A stretch of 64,000 bases of DNA from CAMDTE01 sp964504345 (GCA_964504345.1 CAZDDX010000002.1:186001-250000); one strand, 5' to 3'. Positions 25,115 to 34,599 are shown, numbered from the stretch's first letter. Translations and numbers: made by a program. Notes: generated from the letters alone by a model not told the origin.

Positions 25115-26077
25115 TTAAAATTTGCGGTCCCAGAGGGCCTGCGCAAAGGCGCGCAGCGCAGAATCTTCCAGCCCTGCTTCGTCCAAGGCCACGAGCGCAT
25201 CCGCAAAGTGTTTGGCTCGCTCGGCTTCTACCGACGCGCGCACCCCGCTTTGTTCCAGCAACGCACACAATGCCTGTACTTTAGCATCCGGATCAACGCC
25301 CGGTTGGAGCCAAGGCTGTGCTGCCTCCGGCGCGGCCGCAAGCAGCCGCAAAAAGAGCATCGTTTTCTTGTGCGCCAGCAGGTCTCCGCCCACTTGCTTG
25401 CCCACGGCACCGGGCTCACCAAAGGCGTCCAGGAGGTCGTCGTGGATCTGAAAAGAGGTTCCCAAGGACAACCCAAAGCGGTACAGCGCCTCGCTGCGCT
25501 CGGCACCAGCCCCCGCCACCAGGGCCCCCAACTGGAGAGCACAACCCAGCAGCACACTCGTTTTGTATTGAATCATCCGGAGGTAATCCGCCTCGCTGAT
25601 GCCCGTTTGCGTCTCAAACTCCATGTCCCACTGCTGCCCTTCGCACACCTCCAACGCGGTTCGGTTGAAAATTTGGAGCGCTTGAGGAACCACCGACGTC
25701 GGCAATTTCGCGAGGGATTGGTAGGCCAAAACCAGCATGGCGTCTCCGGAGAGGATGGCCGTATTGGTGTCCCATTGGGTGTGGACCGTGGGTTGGCCGC
25801 GGCGCAGGGGCGCCGCATCCATGATGTCGTCGTGGATCAGGGAAAAGTTGTGGAACAACTCAATGGCGTGGGCCCCGGGGAGGGCGGCGCGCGGATCTCC
25901 GCCGCAGGCTTGAGCGCCCAGCAGTACCAACACCGGACGCAAGCGTTTGCCGCCCAAATTCAGCAGGTAGCGTTGGGGGGCGTAGAGTCCGTCCGCCGGA
26001 CCGTTGAGCGCGGGCCCACTCAGCTCTTGGGCCAAATAATCCGCGTACAAGCGGGTCAGGTCGTTCAGTTGCTGCAT
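25115..26077 (-). CDS. Short-chain polyprenyl diphosphate synthase (farnesyl/geranylgeranyl type)
   Basis: Condenses isopentenyl diphosphate with allylic diphosphates. The first aspartate-rich motif is 'LIHDDIMDAAPLRRG' (residues ~79-93) and the second is 'QIHDDLLDAFGEPGAVGKQV'. The 'GGKRLRP' block is at ~42. 320 residues and the compact first motif suggest an FPP/GGPP synthase, distinct from the longer-chain enzyme at 50307; exact chain length cannot be read reliably. It sits 13 bases after rfbA. The product could feed carotenoid, quinone or undecaprenol synthesis. Confidence 0.9.
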   Translation of the reverse strand: MQQLNDLTRLYADYLAQELSGPALNGPADGLYAPQRYLLNLGGKRLRPVLVLLGAQACGGDPRAALPGAHAIELFHNFSLIHDDIMDAAPLRRGQPTVHTQWDTNTAILSGDAMLVLAYQSLAKLPTSVVPQALQIFNRTALEVCEGQQWDMEFETQTGISEADYLRMIQYKTSVLLGCALQLGALVAGAGAERSEALYRFGLSLGTSFQIHDDLLDAFGEPGAVGKQVGGDLLAHKKTMLFLRLLAAAPEAAQPWLQPGVDPDAKVQALCALLEQSGVRASVEAERAKHFADALVALDEAGLEDSALRAFAQALWDRKF

Positions 26078-26090
26078 GGTGGTTAAACCC

Positions 26091-26951
26091 TTAACCGAGC
26101 AAACGGTTCAGGTAGGCCCCGTATCCGCTTTTCAGCAAGGGTTGGGCCAGGGCCGCCAGCTGCTCGTTGGTGATGAATCCTTTGCGCCAGGCCACTTCTT
26201 CAATGCAGCCCACCTTGAGGCCCTGACGGGCTTCCAGCACCTGCACGTATTGGCCGGCCTGCATGAGGCTGTCGAAGGTGCCGGTGTCCAACCAGGCGGT
26301 TCCGCGGTCCAGAATGGCCACTTGGAGCTCCCCCTGTGCCAGGTAGACGCGGTTGACGTCCGTGATCTCGTATTCGCCGCGGGCGCTGGGTTTCAGGTTG
26401 CGGGCAATTTCTACTACGCGGTTGTCGTAGAAGTACAGGCCGGGGACGGCAAAGTGGCTCTTGGGGTGTTCCGGTTTTTCTTCGATGCTCAGCGCCTTAC
26501 CGGCGGCGTCAAATTCCACTACGCCGTAGCGCTCGGGGTCCGACACGCGGTAGGCAAAGACCACGCCGCCCTGCGGGTTGACGCTGCTTTCCAGCAGGGC
26601 GCCCATGGCGGAGCCGTAGAAGATGTTGTCTCCCAGCACCAGGGCCACGGAGTCCGTTCCAATGAAATCTGCGCCCAGCACAAAGGCCTGCGCCAAGCCG
26701 TTGGGTTCGTGCTGCACCGCGTATTCAAACCGACAGCCCAAGCGGGAACCGTCGCCCAAGAGTTGGCGAAACAAAGGGGCGTCGTGCGGGGTGGTGATGA
26801 TCAGGATTTCCCGAATGCCCGCCTCCAGAAGAGTAGACAGCGGGTAGTAAATCATGGGCTTGTCGTAAACCGGCATGAGCTGCTTGCTCACGCTCAGCGT
26901 CAGGGGGTGGAGCCGGGTGCCGGAGCCGCCGGCCAGAATGATACCTTTCAT
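26091..26951 (-). CDS. rfbA: Glucose-1-phosphate thymidylyltransferase
   Basis: Forms dTDP-glucose from glucose-1-phosphate and dTTP, the first step of dTDP-rhamnose and other deoxysugar synthesis. Signature 'KGIILAGGSGTRLHPLT' at residues 2-18, 'YDKPMIYYPLSTL' (~28-40), 'LVLGDNIFYG' (~107) and the catalytic 'YFYDN' and 'TWLDTG' blocks. At 286 residues it is full length. No rfbB, rfbC or rfbD gene is adjacent, so the rest of the pathway is elsewhere. Its ATG shares a base with the stop of the RND exporter (TGATG), implying coupled translation. Confidence 0.95.
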   Translation of the reverse strand: MKGIILAGGSGTRLHPLTLSVSKQLMPVYDKPMIYYPLSTLLEAGIREILIITTPHDAPLFRQLLGDGSRLGCRFEYAVQHEPNGLAQAFVLGADFIGTDSVALVLGDNIFYGSAMGALLESSVNPQGGVVFAYRVSDPERYGVVEFDAAGKALSIEEKPEHPKSHFAVPGLYFYDNRVVEIARNLKPSARGEYEITDVNRVYLAQGELQVAILDRGTAWLDTGTFDSLMQAGQYVQVLEARQGLKVGCIEEVAWRKGFITNEQLAALAQPLLKSGYGAYLNRLLG

Positions 26952-29329
26952 CAGTTCAAAATTTTCGGACCTTCTTCGGCCGGCAAGTCGTCTTCCGTCA
27001 TGGGGAACACTCCTTCAAATTCCTTGGGACCAATAAACGCGTCAAGGGTCATGAGCAAAGCCGGCAAGAGCACCAAATTACTGATCATGGCGAAGAGCAG
27101 GGTCAAGGATATGAGCAAGCCCAGGGCTTGGGTGCCACCAAAGTCGGACGCCAAAAAGACGGCAAAGCCAGTGAAGAGCACCACCGAGGTGTAGAACATG
27201 CTGACGCCGGTTTCTCGGATGGCAGTGAGTGCCGCTTCCGCAATGCGTCCGCCCGAATTCTTGAGTTCCTGGCGGTATCGGGCCAAATAATGCAGCGTAT
27301 CGTCCACGGAGATTCCAAAGGCAATGGAGAAAACCAGCAAGGTGGACGGCTTCAACGGGATGTGGAAGTAGCCCATAATACCCGCCGTCATGATTAAAGG
27401 CAACAAATTGGGGATCAACGAGATCACCACCATGCGCGGCGTTTTGAACAAAAAGGCCATCAGGATGGACGTTACGGCTATCGCAAATACCAAGCTCTGC
27501 AAAACATTGGAAACCAGGTATTTAGTTGTTTCCAGCAGCAACACGGCTGCGCCGGTCACCGTAACCGTATAGCGGTCCGACGGGAAAAACTCCGCCGTCT
27601 TGGCCCGGACGCGGCTCAACACATCCTTCATATCTTCGGTGGCGATGTCTTGGGCCTGCACCGTGATGCGCAATTTCTGGTGGGTGGTGTCCATCAAGGA
27701 ACGCAGTAAATCGGACCCCATGGTGGTGGTTCCCTCCGGCAAGTAGGCAGACATCATGGTGCGTTCCTGGCTGTTGGGCAATGCGTAAAAATCAGGACCT
27801 CCGCCGTAAAAGGCCTGCCGCCCAAAGGCCAAGAAATCTACAGCACTGATGGACCGACTGAACTCCGGAAAGGAGTCCAGGGTAGCTTGAAGTTCCGAAG
27901 CGCGCTTTAAAACCGCCCCCTTTTCTGCCCCGTTGGGTTCGCGTGTGTCCACAATGATCTCCAAGGGCACTACACCGTTGAATTCGCGCTCCAAAAAACT
28001 GAGCTGCTGCATGACGGGGTCTTCGCGTTTAAAATCTGCCGTCAAATTTCCGTTGGTGTCGATTTTGGTAATGCCGTAAATCCCCAGCACAACCAAGGTG
28101 GCCGTAACAACATACACTTCTTTCCGACGGTTCTCCACCAAATCCAAAATGATGCTCACCAACCCTTGAATCCAACCCTGCTCCAAGTGAGCGTAGTGCT
28201 TCTCCTTGGGCGGTGACATCCAACTGTACAGAATGGGAATGACGCTCAAGGAGAGCAAAAACGCCACCAATATGTTGATGGCCGCCACCGTCCCAAACTC
28301 CACCAAACTCGCGCTTGAGGTTGCTATAAACGTGGCAAAGCCCATGGCCGTGGTGGCGTTGGTCATGAAGGTAACAATGCCAATCTTTTTGATGACGTTG
28401 TGCAGGGCCTCCGCAACATCTTGGGTCTCGCGGTATTCCGCGTGGAATTTGTTGATGAGGAAAATGCAATTGGGCACCACAATCACAATCATCAACGGCG
28501 CCACCATGCTCAGCAGAAGCGTGATTTCAAAGCCAAATGCGGCCATGGTTCCAAACGAACTCAACACGCTGGCCAACACCACCGTAAGTGCAATCATGGC
28601 CGCACGAATGCTCCGCAAAAAGGCCAACATGATCAACAGCGTGAAGGCGCCCGTCAACCCCAGAAACAAAATGATTTCTTTCTGAATAATGCGGGCATTG
28701 GCCATGCGCAAATAAGGCAATCCGGAGATGTTCACGTCCTCCCCCGTGTTGGCCTCAAAGAGGTCAACTTCTGCCTTGATGGCGTCCAAGGCATTCAAAA
28801 TCGCGCGATCGTACAAAACCTCGTCTTTCAGCGAAACTGACATCAACTGCGTGTAACTGTCCTCTGAAATCAGCATGCCTTTGTAGAAGGGCAGTTCCTT
28901 GAGCCGACGTTTCACCGCAAAGGCCTCACCCGGAGAAGTCACTTCTTCCGGCATCAAGGCCTGTGCCGTCATGGCGGTGGCGGAGTCCGGCAAAGACAAA
29001 TCCACCGCGTTGTGTACGGCCAAAACCGCCTTAACCTCTGGGCGCTTTTCCAAGCGCAACGCCAAAGCGCGCCACTCGTTGAGCAGACCCGGTCGGAAAA
29101 AATCTACGTCTTTTACCCCCAAAACCACCGCATTTCCAGCGGATGAGAAATCGGACTTAAACGCTTCGTAGGCCAAGTTCACGGAATCATTTTCCGGAAG
29201 CATGCGCAAGAACTTGAACGACACCCGGGATTGGGTGGTCATCGCCGCCATGATCAGTACGTAAACAACCCAAAAACCCACCACCAGGCGGCGATTTCGG
29301 AACAAAAATTCAGCTATGCGGTCCCACAT
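26951..29329 (-). CDS. RND/MMPL-superfamily exporter
   Basis: A 792-residue inner-membrane protein with the duplicated architecture TM1 - large periplasmic loop - TM2-6 - TM7 - second loop - TM8-12. The two sterol-sensing-like bundles are visible ('IILFLGLTGAFTLLIMLAFL' and 'LVFAIAVTSILMAFLF'), and the proton-relay-like 'FGISVDDTLHYLARY' and 'NATTAMGFATF' segments are typical of MmpL/HpnN-type lipid exporters rather than drug pumps. No adaptor or outer-membrane factor gene adjoins. Substrate unknown; the coupling to rfbA and a prenyl synthase may hint at a lipid or glycolipid. ATG 29329, six bases after a promoter -7 element. Confidence 0.85.
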   Translation of the reverse strand: MWDRIAEFLFRNRRLVVGFWVVYVLIMAAMTTQSRVSFKFLRMLPENDSVNLAYEAFKSDFSSAGNAVVLGVKDVDFFRPGLLNEWRALALRLEKRPEVKAVLAVHNAVDLSLPDSATAMTAQALMPEEVTSPGEAFAVKRRLKELPFYKGMLISEDSYTQLMSVSLKDEVLYDRAILNALDAIKAEVDLFEANTGEDVNISGLPYLRMANARIIQKEIILFLGLTGAFTLLIMLAFLRSIRAAMIALTVVLASVLSSFGTMAAFGFEITLLLSMVAPLMIVIVVPNCIFLINKFHAEYRETQDVAEALHNVIKKIGIVTFMTNATTAMGFATFIATSSASLVEFGTVAAINILVAFLLSLSVIPILYSWMSPPKEKHYAHLEQGWIQGLVSIILDLVENRRKEVYVVTATLVVLGIYGITKIDTNGNLTADFKREDPVMQQLSFLEREFNGVVPLEIIVDTREPNGAEKGAVLKRASELQATLDSFPEFSRSISAVDFLAFGRQAFYGGGPDFYALPNSQERTMMSAYLPEGTTTMGSDLLRSLMDTTHQKLRITVQAQDIATEDMKDVLSRVRAKTAEFFPSDRYTVTVTGAAVLLLETTKYLVSNVLQSLVFAIAVTSILMAFLFKTPRMVVISLIPNLLPLIMTAGIMGYFHIPLKPSTLLVFSIAFGISVDDTLHYLARYRQELKNSGGRIAEAALTAIRETGVSMFYTSVVLFTGFAVFLASDFGGTQALGLLISLTLLFAMISNLVLLPALLMTLDAFIGPKEFEGVFPMTEDDLPAEEGPKILN

Positions 29330-29335
29330 GGGCAA

Positions 29336-29343
29336 CAAAGTTA
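29336..29343 (-). promoter_or_regulatory. Promoter -7 element TAACTTTG for the RND exporter
   Basis: Exact TAnnTTTG match with only six bases to the ATG, so transcription should begin at or very near the start codon. Confidence 0.6.
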
Positions 29344-29395
29344 CGCTATTTCTTTGGGGTGAATTTTTCGCGGCATGCCAGGATCTTCCCCTGCC

Positions 29396-30211
29396 TCATC
29401 GCCACTCCAGGGGGAAAATGACCGGCCGGGAGGGCACCGCGTCGTTGGCCAAGGGAGCCAATTGCAGATTCAGGGCGTACCAACCGTCCGGGCAGTGCCC
29501 CGGAAAAAAAGCGAGTTCTGTGAGCAGCGCCTGGGGCCGCTGGGCGCGATCCACCTCGGTTTCGCCCGGCTCCAAGCCCCAAAAGACGCGGTGTGCGGCC
29601 AGGGCTCCACCGTCCTCTTCGCGGTCCACGCTGGGTTCCTCCACCAGCAACCAATCTACCCCCGCATGCACCAAGGCCTCCATGGCTTCCGGAGTCCAAT
29701 AGGGGGAATTGGCGCGGGAATGCTGCCGCTGCAAGCGTGCTTCGCGGTCTGCCGCACCCGTGCGCAGGGCCACCGCCGGCTTTTGACTGGCCCAGTGCTC
29801 GCCGCCGGCCGCCTCCAAGGCAGCCCGCAAAGCTGGTGCCTCCACCGTTTGGTCTCCGTTCGGTTGGCGTTCCGGTTCCACGGTGGCCAAGAGCATCAGC
29901 ACCCAACCGGGTTGTTCCGCCACCGACAGGTCCACGCGTCCGCGGGTTACGTGCCCCAAACATTCGGTATGGGTTCCTTGGCCGTGGGGGTTGAGGGTCA
30001 GGTCCGTAAAATTGACGCTGCCGCCCAATTCCACCGATCCCACCCATTCGTCCCAGCGCACGGGGGTGCGCACCACCGGGCCCACGTACCAAGCCCGCCC
30101 ACCCCAGGGGGCATCCGTAAAGCGCAGGCTGCAGTCCGTAGCGCGGTCCAGACGAACCTCGGCGGAACGTCCGTTCCAATCCAATACAAAGGTTTGTGGC
30201 GTGTTGGGCAT
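29396..30211 (-). CDS. Cyclase-family metal-dependent hydrolase (kynurenine formamidase-like)
   Basis: A 271-residue protein. The family metal motif HxGTHxE is visible as 'NPHGQGTHTECLGH', followed by the 'GRVDLSV' strand and, further on, 'VDWLLVEEPSVDREEDGG' and 'HRVFWGL', as in the cyclase/formamidase family (PF04199). Members hydrolyse N-formylkynurenine, isatin or polyketide intermediates; the substrate here is undetermined and no tryptophan-catabolic genes are adjacent. ATG 30211 lies five bases after the hemW stop, so it is the third gene of the kinase-hemW-cyclase run. Confidence 0.8.
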   Translation of the reverse strand: MPNTPQTFVLDWNGRSAEVRLDRATDCSLRFTDAPWGGRAWYVGPVVRTPVRWDEWVGSVELGGSVNFTDLTLNPHGQGTHTECLGHVTRGRVDLSVAEQPGWVLMLLATVEPERQPNGDQTVEAPALRAALEAAGGEHWASQKPAVALRTGAADREARLQRQHSRANSPYWTPEAMEALVHAGVDWLLVEEPSVDREEDGGALAAHRVFWGLEPGETEVDRAQRPQALLTELAFFPGHCPDGWYALNLQLAPLANDAVPSRPVIFPLEWR

Positions 30212-30216
30212 GATTG

Positions 30217-31434
30217 TTATACCAAAAATAAGTCTTGTGCGAGTTGGTCCGACCACAGCCAGCCATCGTCCGTGGGCACAAATCCGGTGTTATTGGCCAG
30301 CCGATGCACCCAACCTTGGTTTTCAGCCTTCCGCAAAACCGGCGCGGCGTGGGCCTTCCATCGTTCTACTTCTCGCGCCAAAACGGCAGGAATTTGGGAC
30401 CAAAGCAACCCTTCTGCGGTGCGCAGGGAGGTCATAGTCCATTCGTTCCAGCGTTCAGCATCCGAGAGCACTTCCACCTCCCAAGCCGTACGCTCTGCGT
30501 CATGCGGCTCGGCCCAGTTTTGGGGACGACGGTCCGCCGACCCAGACCAGTAGCGCTGGTACACCGCGTTATTGGTCACGTTGGCGCGGCGCGTGCGGTA
30601 GCCGTCAAAGGCGTGGGCGCCGGGGCCAATGCCCCAATACGGCGCACCGGTCCAGTAGCGCCGGTTGTGCACGGCTTCCCATCCGGGCCGCGCCAGGTTG
30701 GACACCTCGTACGCCGCCCAGCCCGCTTCGCGGGCGCGGCGGCGCAATAGAGATGCTTGCTGCGCAACAGTCTCGTCCGACGGCAACACCAAACTCCGGT
30801 TACGAACGGCATGCGCCAACGCTGTTTTGGGCTCCACCGTCAGCGCATATGCACTCAAATGAGGCACTCCCAAGGCCAAGGCCTCTTCCCAGGTGTGTTC
30901 CCAGGAGCCAAAAGGCAAGCCGTAGATCAAATCAACACTGAGGTTGGTGAACCCAGCATCCTGAGCCCGAAGCACCGCGTCACGGGCCTCCGCTCCCGTG
31001 TGGAGCCGGTTCATGGCCTGCAAATCGCGGTCGTCAAAAGACTGGATGCCCAGGGAAAAACGGTTGAATCCCAGGGTGCGCCACAGGCGAATGTTCTCCA
31101 CCGTGGCGTCCTCTGGATTTACCTCCAGCGTAACTTCTGCGGATTCCGGCCACTCAAAATGGTTTCGTACGGCGTCCATCAAACGGAGCCATTGGGCCTC
31201 CGTCAGCACGGACGGGGTGCCGCCTCCGGCGTAGACGGTAGCAACGCGCTTGTGCGGAACCACCGAGGCGGTCCACTGCAACTCCTGCACCATGGCGTCC
31301 ACCACCGCGTCCCTCCCGTCCAACTGCGTAGAAAAGTGGAAATTACAGTAGGTACAGGCGCGTCGACAAAAGGGAATGTGGAGGTAGAGCGACGGAACCT
31401 GCTCCTGGGGGTCCGGCGTATGATGCAAGTTCAT
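30217..31434 (-). CDS. hemW: HemW-like radical SAM protein
   Basis: Radical SAM enzyme of 405 residues. The CX3CX2C iron-sulphur motif is 'CRRACTYCNF' (~23-32), then 'TVYAGGGTPSVL', 'LEVNPED', 'SLGIQSFDDRDLQAMNR' and 'SVDLIYGLPFGSWE'. HemW is a heme chaperone related to oxygen-independent coproporphyrinogen oxidase; lack of the extra N-terminal cysteine typical of HemN supports HemW. Its ATG overlaps the histidine-kinase stop by four bases. Confidence 0.88.
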   Translation of the reverse strand: MNLHHTPDPQEQVPSLYLHIPFCRRACTYCNFHFSTQLDGRDAVVDAMVQELQWTASVVPHKRVATVYAGGGTPSVLTEAQWLRLMDAVRNHFEWPESAEVTLEVNPEDATVENIRLWRTLGFNRFSLGIQSFDDRDLQAMNRLHTGAEARDAVLRAQDAGFTNLSVDLIYGLPFGSWEHTWEEALALGVPHLSAYALTVEPKTALAHAVRNRSLVLPSDETVAQQASLLRRRAREAGWAAYEVSNLARPGWEAVHNRRYWTGAPYWGIGPGAHAFDGYRTRRANVTNNAVYQRYWSGSADRRPQNWAEPHDAERTAWEVEVLSDAERWNEWTMTSLRTAEGLLWSQIPAVLAREVERWKAHAAPVLRKAENQGWVHRLANNTGFVPTDDGWLWSDQLAQDLFLV

Positions 31435-32618
31435 GGGGCCGGAACTTCAAGCAAGGTGAGCCTGAAGGTAGTGCCGATTCCCGGCGCGGTGCGCAGGACC
31501 ACCAACCGCCCTCCGTGTTGTTCGTGTGCAATGCGCTGAGACAAGGACAGGCCCAAGCCCCAACCGCGGGCTTTGGTGGTGAATCCGGGCCGGAAAACGC
31601 TCTGCGCCACGGCCGGCGTCATTCCTTTGCCCGTGTCCGTTACGTCCAAATGAATTTCTTTTCCCTGCCGACGCACCGTGAACGTGAGCAATCCCTTACC
31701 GTCCATGGCGTCGGTGGCGTTGCGGACCAAATTCTCCACAACCCAACCCAGCAGTACCGGCGACGCACGCACCCAATAGGCGGAACCGTCGGGCACCCAA
31801 TGTACGTCCACGGCCGTGGGCAAACGCTTGGACCAGTACCCCAAAACCTCCGTCAACCACTGCTGCACGCAAAGCGGTTCCATGGTACCAGTGGAACCCA
31901 TCTTGGAAAACCGATCCGCAATCACCTGCAAGCGCTCCACGTCCCGCTCCATCTCCGCCACGGTGGCAGGAGCCGTATTTTCTTCCTTCAACAAGGTGAG
32001 CCAACCCAACAACGCCGAAATTGGCGTGCCCAATTGGTGAGCGGTTTCCCGCGCCATGCCGGTCCATACCCGGTCTTGTTCTGCCCTGCGCGCCCGGGAA
32101 AAAGCCCAATACGCCAGCACCACAAACAAAAACATGATGCCCAAAAGCACCCGGGGATAAATGCGCAATCGGTGCAGCACCACGCTCTCCAGGCGGTATA
32201 CATACTGATACTGACCCGGAGCAATCTCCGCCGCAATGGGTTGGGCAAAACGCTTCATGGCCTCCAAGGTTCGCTCCAGGTCTTCCACGGTTTGGGACTG
32301 TCGCTCGGTCAGGTTGCGGTAGGCCATGATGCGCCCTTGGTCGTCCACCAGCATCACCGGGATGCTGGTATTTCCTTCCAAAACGCGGTTCACAAACTGC
32401 AAGTCGCCGGAAAATTCCGGATCCACTACTGCAGCGGTAGCGTCGGCCCACAACCCGACGCGGGACTCCTCGTCCGCACGCAGTTGCGTTGCAAAACGTT
32501 CCGTGTAGCCCAAGGTCAATGCCGAAATGGCCACAGCCCCCAGCAAAATAAGCCCCTTCCAATACTTCTTGGCGGAATAGGCGTCTTGCAGCTTGAAAAA
32601 TAATGCGTTTGTTGCCAA
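31431..32618 (-). CDS. Sensor histidine kinase
   Basis: 395 residues: TM1 (~18-38, 'GLILLGAVAISALTLGY'), a ~120-residue extracytoplasmic sensor region, TM2 (~165-185, 'VLLGIMFLFVVLAYWAF'), a HisKA helix with the phospho-accepting histidine in 'ARETAHQLGTPISALLGW', then the HATPase domain ('ENLVRNATDAMDG', 'VTDTGKGM', 'GWGLGLSLSQRI'). There is no response-regulator gene next to it, so it is an orphan kinase locally. A TTG start at 32618 is chosen because a TACCTTGC element lies 21 bases before it; the longer frame to 32720 would run through that promoter. Stimulus unknown. Confidence 0.85.
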   Translation of the reverse strand: MATNALFFKLQDAYSAKKYWKGLILLGAVAISALTLGYTERFATQLRADEESRVGLWADATAAVVDPEFSGDLQFVNRVLEGNTSIPVMLVDDQGRIMAYRNLTERQSQTVEDLERTLEAMKRFAQPIAAEIAPGQYQYVYRLESVVLHRLRIYPRVLLGIMFLFVVLAYWAFSRARRAEQDRVWTGMARETAHQLGTPISALLGWLTLLKEENTAPATVAEMERDVERLQVIADRFSKMGSTGTMEPLCVQQWLTEVLGYWSKRLPTAVDVHWVPDGSAYWVRASPVLLGWVVENLVRNATDAMDGKGLLTFTVRRQGKEIHLDVTDTGKGMTPAVAQSVFRPGFTTKARGWGLGLSLSQRIAHEQHGGRLVVLRTAPGIGTTFRLTLLEVPAP

Positions 32619-32639
32619 AAGTGGGCCGAAATTTGCGCA

Positions 32640-32647
32640 GCAAGGTA
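32640..32647 (-). promoter_or_regulatory. Promoter -7-like element TACCTTGC for the histidine kinase
   Basis: Seven of eight matches to TAnnTTTG, 21 bases before the TTG start, the same spacing as at sucA and the T9SS protein. Confidence 0.45.
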
Positions 32648-32689
32648 CGCACTGCAAAAACCATTCCCTCCTATTTACGTTAAGCCCCC

Positions 32690-33922
32690 ATGCGCTCACC
32701 CCTCTTCCTCTTGTTTCCACTGGTCTTGTACATCCTGATTGATCTCTACGTATACCCCAGTTTTAAAGCCTTGGACCTGGGCCGATGGTCCCGCCGCGCC
32801 TGGTGGATCGTACACGGCCTGGTATACGCCTACCTCCTGTGGGGTTTCTTTTCGTTTACCGCCACCAACGACACCAACGGCATGAAAAAGGGCGTGCACG
32901 GCTTCATGCTCATCACTGTTTTGCTGTACGTTCCCAAGTTCATTCCGCTCTTCTTTGGCTTGTTGGAAGATTTGGTGCGCTACCCGGCCTCGCTGGCTAC
33001 GGGAACGGTCGCCGAGCGCAGAAAATTCTTGCACACCGTAGCGTGGAGCCTGGCCGCCGTTCCCTTCGCGGGTATTTTGCACGGGGTGATGCGCGGCCGG
33101 TGGGCGTACCGAACGGTGGTGCAAAAAATGTACCTGCCGGGCTTGGACGCCGCCTTTGAAGGATACCGCATTGCCCAAATATCGGACGTCCACAGCGGCT
33201 CCTTCACCGATCCGGACGAAGTGCAAGCGGGAATCGACGAACTGCTGGCCGCTCGTGCCGATGCCGTGGTATTCACCGGCGATTTGGTCAACAACACCGC
33301 CGACGAAATGGAGCCCTGGATGGACGCCTTTCGCGTCATCGCAGAAAAAACACCGGACGGCGTCTACTCCATCTTGGGCAACCACGACTACGGGGATTAC
33401 TGGCAATGGTCCTCTGAGGAGGCGAAGCGCGCTAATTTGGACCGACTGAAATCCACCCACGCCGAATTGGGCTGGCGGCTGCTGTTGAACGAGGCACTGG
33501 TCCTCAAGCGCGGCACCGGACAACTGGATTTGGTGGGCGTGGAAAACTGGGGCCTGCCTCCTTTTCCGCAGTACGGAAACTTGGAACGCGCGTTGGAAGG
33601 TCTGGACCCGCAGCAACCCAAAATTTTGTTGAGCCACGACCCCTCCCACTTTGACGCTGTGGTGAAAAAGCACCCCGCCAACATAGGCCTCACCCTCAGC
33701 GGACACACCCACGGGATGCAGTTTGGCATTGAAATACCGGGGTGGATTCAGTGGAGCCCCGTGAAGTGGAAGTACCCCAAATGGGCCGGCCTCTACCGAG
33801 ACAACGCCAGCGGCAAGGCCTTGTACGTCAACCGCGGCTTTGGCTACTTGGCCTTCCCCGGCCGCGTAGGCATCTGGCCGGAAATCACGGTGTTGGAGTT
33901 GACGGCCAAACCGCTATCTTAG
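32690..33922 (+). CDS. Membrane-anchored metallophosphoesterase
   Basis: The N-terminal ~115 residues carry four hydrophobic helices ('LFPLVLYILIDLYVY', 'WIVHGLVYAYLLWGFFSF', 'FMLITVLLYVPKFIPLFFG', 'VAWSLAAVPFAGILHGV'). A calcineurin-like phosphoesterase domain follows with all motifs: 'ISDVHSG' (~165), 'FTGDLVNN' (~195), 'LGNHDYGDY' (~227), 'LLSHDPSHFD' (~312) and 'LSGHTHGMQFG' (~335). The architecture is that of YkuE/YaeI-type lipid phosphoesterases. 410 residues; substrate unknown. Four bases separate its stop from the next lipoprotein gene. Confidence 0.85.
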   Translation: MRSPLFLLFPLVLYILIDLYVYPSFKALDLGRWSRRAWWIVHGLVYAYLLWGFFSFTATNDTNGMKKGVHGFMLITVLLYVPKFIPLFFGLLEDLVRYPASLATGTVAERRKFLHTVAWSLAAVPFAGILHGVMRGRWAYRTVVQKMYLPGLDAAFEGYRIAQISDVHSGSFTDPDEVQAGIDELLAARADAVVFTGDLVNNTADEMEPWMDAFRVIAEKTPDGVYSILGNHDYGDYWQWSSEEAKRANLDRLKSTHAELGWRLLLNEALVLKRGTGQLDLVGVENWGLPPFPQYGNLERALEGLDPQQPKILLSHDPSHFDAVVKKHPANIGLTLSGHTHGMQFGIEIPGWIQWSPVKWKYPKWAGLYRDNASGKALYVNRGFGYLAFPGRVGIWPEITVLELTAKPLS

Positions 33923-33926
33923 TCCC

Positions 33927-34433
33927 ATGGTACGTAAAATCTTCTTGGCTGTAGCAGTGCTGGGCGCACTGACCAGCTGCAAAAAACCCACTATTGCGGA
34001 CAAACTGGAAGGCAGTTGGCAAGTCAATGACCTTTACGCCACCGGCGCAATTACGGTTGGCGGACAGACGTTGCCCGTGGTTGCGGACGACAAGTCCATC
34101 GATCCCGCATCGGTATTCACCTTGGTCAACGCAACCAAGAATACTCCCAGCGTCATCAACTACAACTTCAATGCCACGATGTCCGTCAACGCCATCACTC
34201 AGGTGATTGATTTTCCGTTTGCCGACAGCGGCTCCGGCAGCTGGGTGGTGAAAGAAGGCGAGGCAACGGTCTTGGACTCCGTCATCGTAACAGCTGCGGA
34301 CGGCTCCACCACGCGCTACGCGATTTTACTTTTGGACGAGAGCATGGTACGTTTGCGCACGCGCCAGACCGTTGAATTCCAAGGCCAAGGGGTAGACGCG
34401 CAGATTGAGTTTGGTTTTATTCGCAAGGAATAA
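33927..34433 (+). CDS. Lipoprotein, lipocalin-like, 168 aa (first of a pair)
   Basis: Signal peptide with lipobox 'VLGALTSCKKP' places a lipidated cysteine at residue 18. The mature part starts 'TIADKLEGSWQVNDL' like bacterial lipocalin-type domains ('L.G.W.V' motif), and consists of predicted beta-strands. It shares layout with the gene at 34600 (short signal, 'KPT...L.GS/W', about 170 residues), so the two look like diverged paralogues. Function unknown. The stop of the previous gene lies inside a TATCTTAG -7-like element four bases before the ATG, so it may have its own promoter. Confidence 0.75.
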   Translation: MVRKIFLAVAVLGALTSCKKPTIADKLEGSWQVNDLYATGAITVGGQTLPVVADDKSIDPASVFTLVNATKNTPSVINYNFNATMSVNAITQVIDFPFADSGSGSWVVKEGEATVLDSVIVTAADGSTTRYAILLLDESMVRLRTRQTVEFQGQGVDAQIEFGFIRKE

Positions 34434-34453
34434 TCTCATCCCATTAAACTTTA

Positions 34454-34482
34454 CAAGCCCCGCCTGCAGCGGGGCTTTTTTT
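34454..34482 (+). terminator. Rho-independent terminator
   Basis: Perfect 8-bp stem (34456-34463 with 34469-34476) and a seven-T run after the first lipoprotein gene. Confidence 0.92.
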
Positions 34483-34599
34483 GTTCGGGCACTACCGCGC
34501 CACCTTCCGAGTTGCATTTTATCGTAAAGAGTCTGCTTATCTTGGTTAATTCTGCAAACGACCGCGTGAACTGGCTCAATTTTTGCGAACTTTGATACT

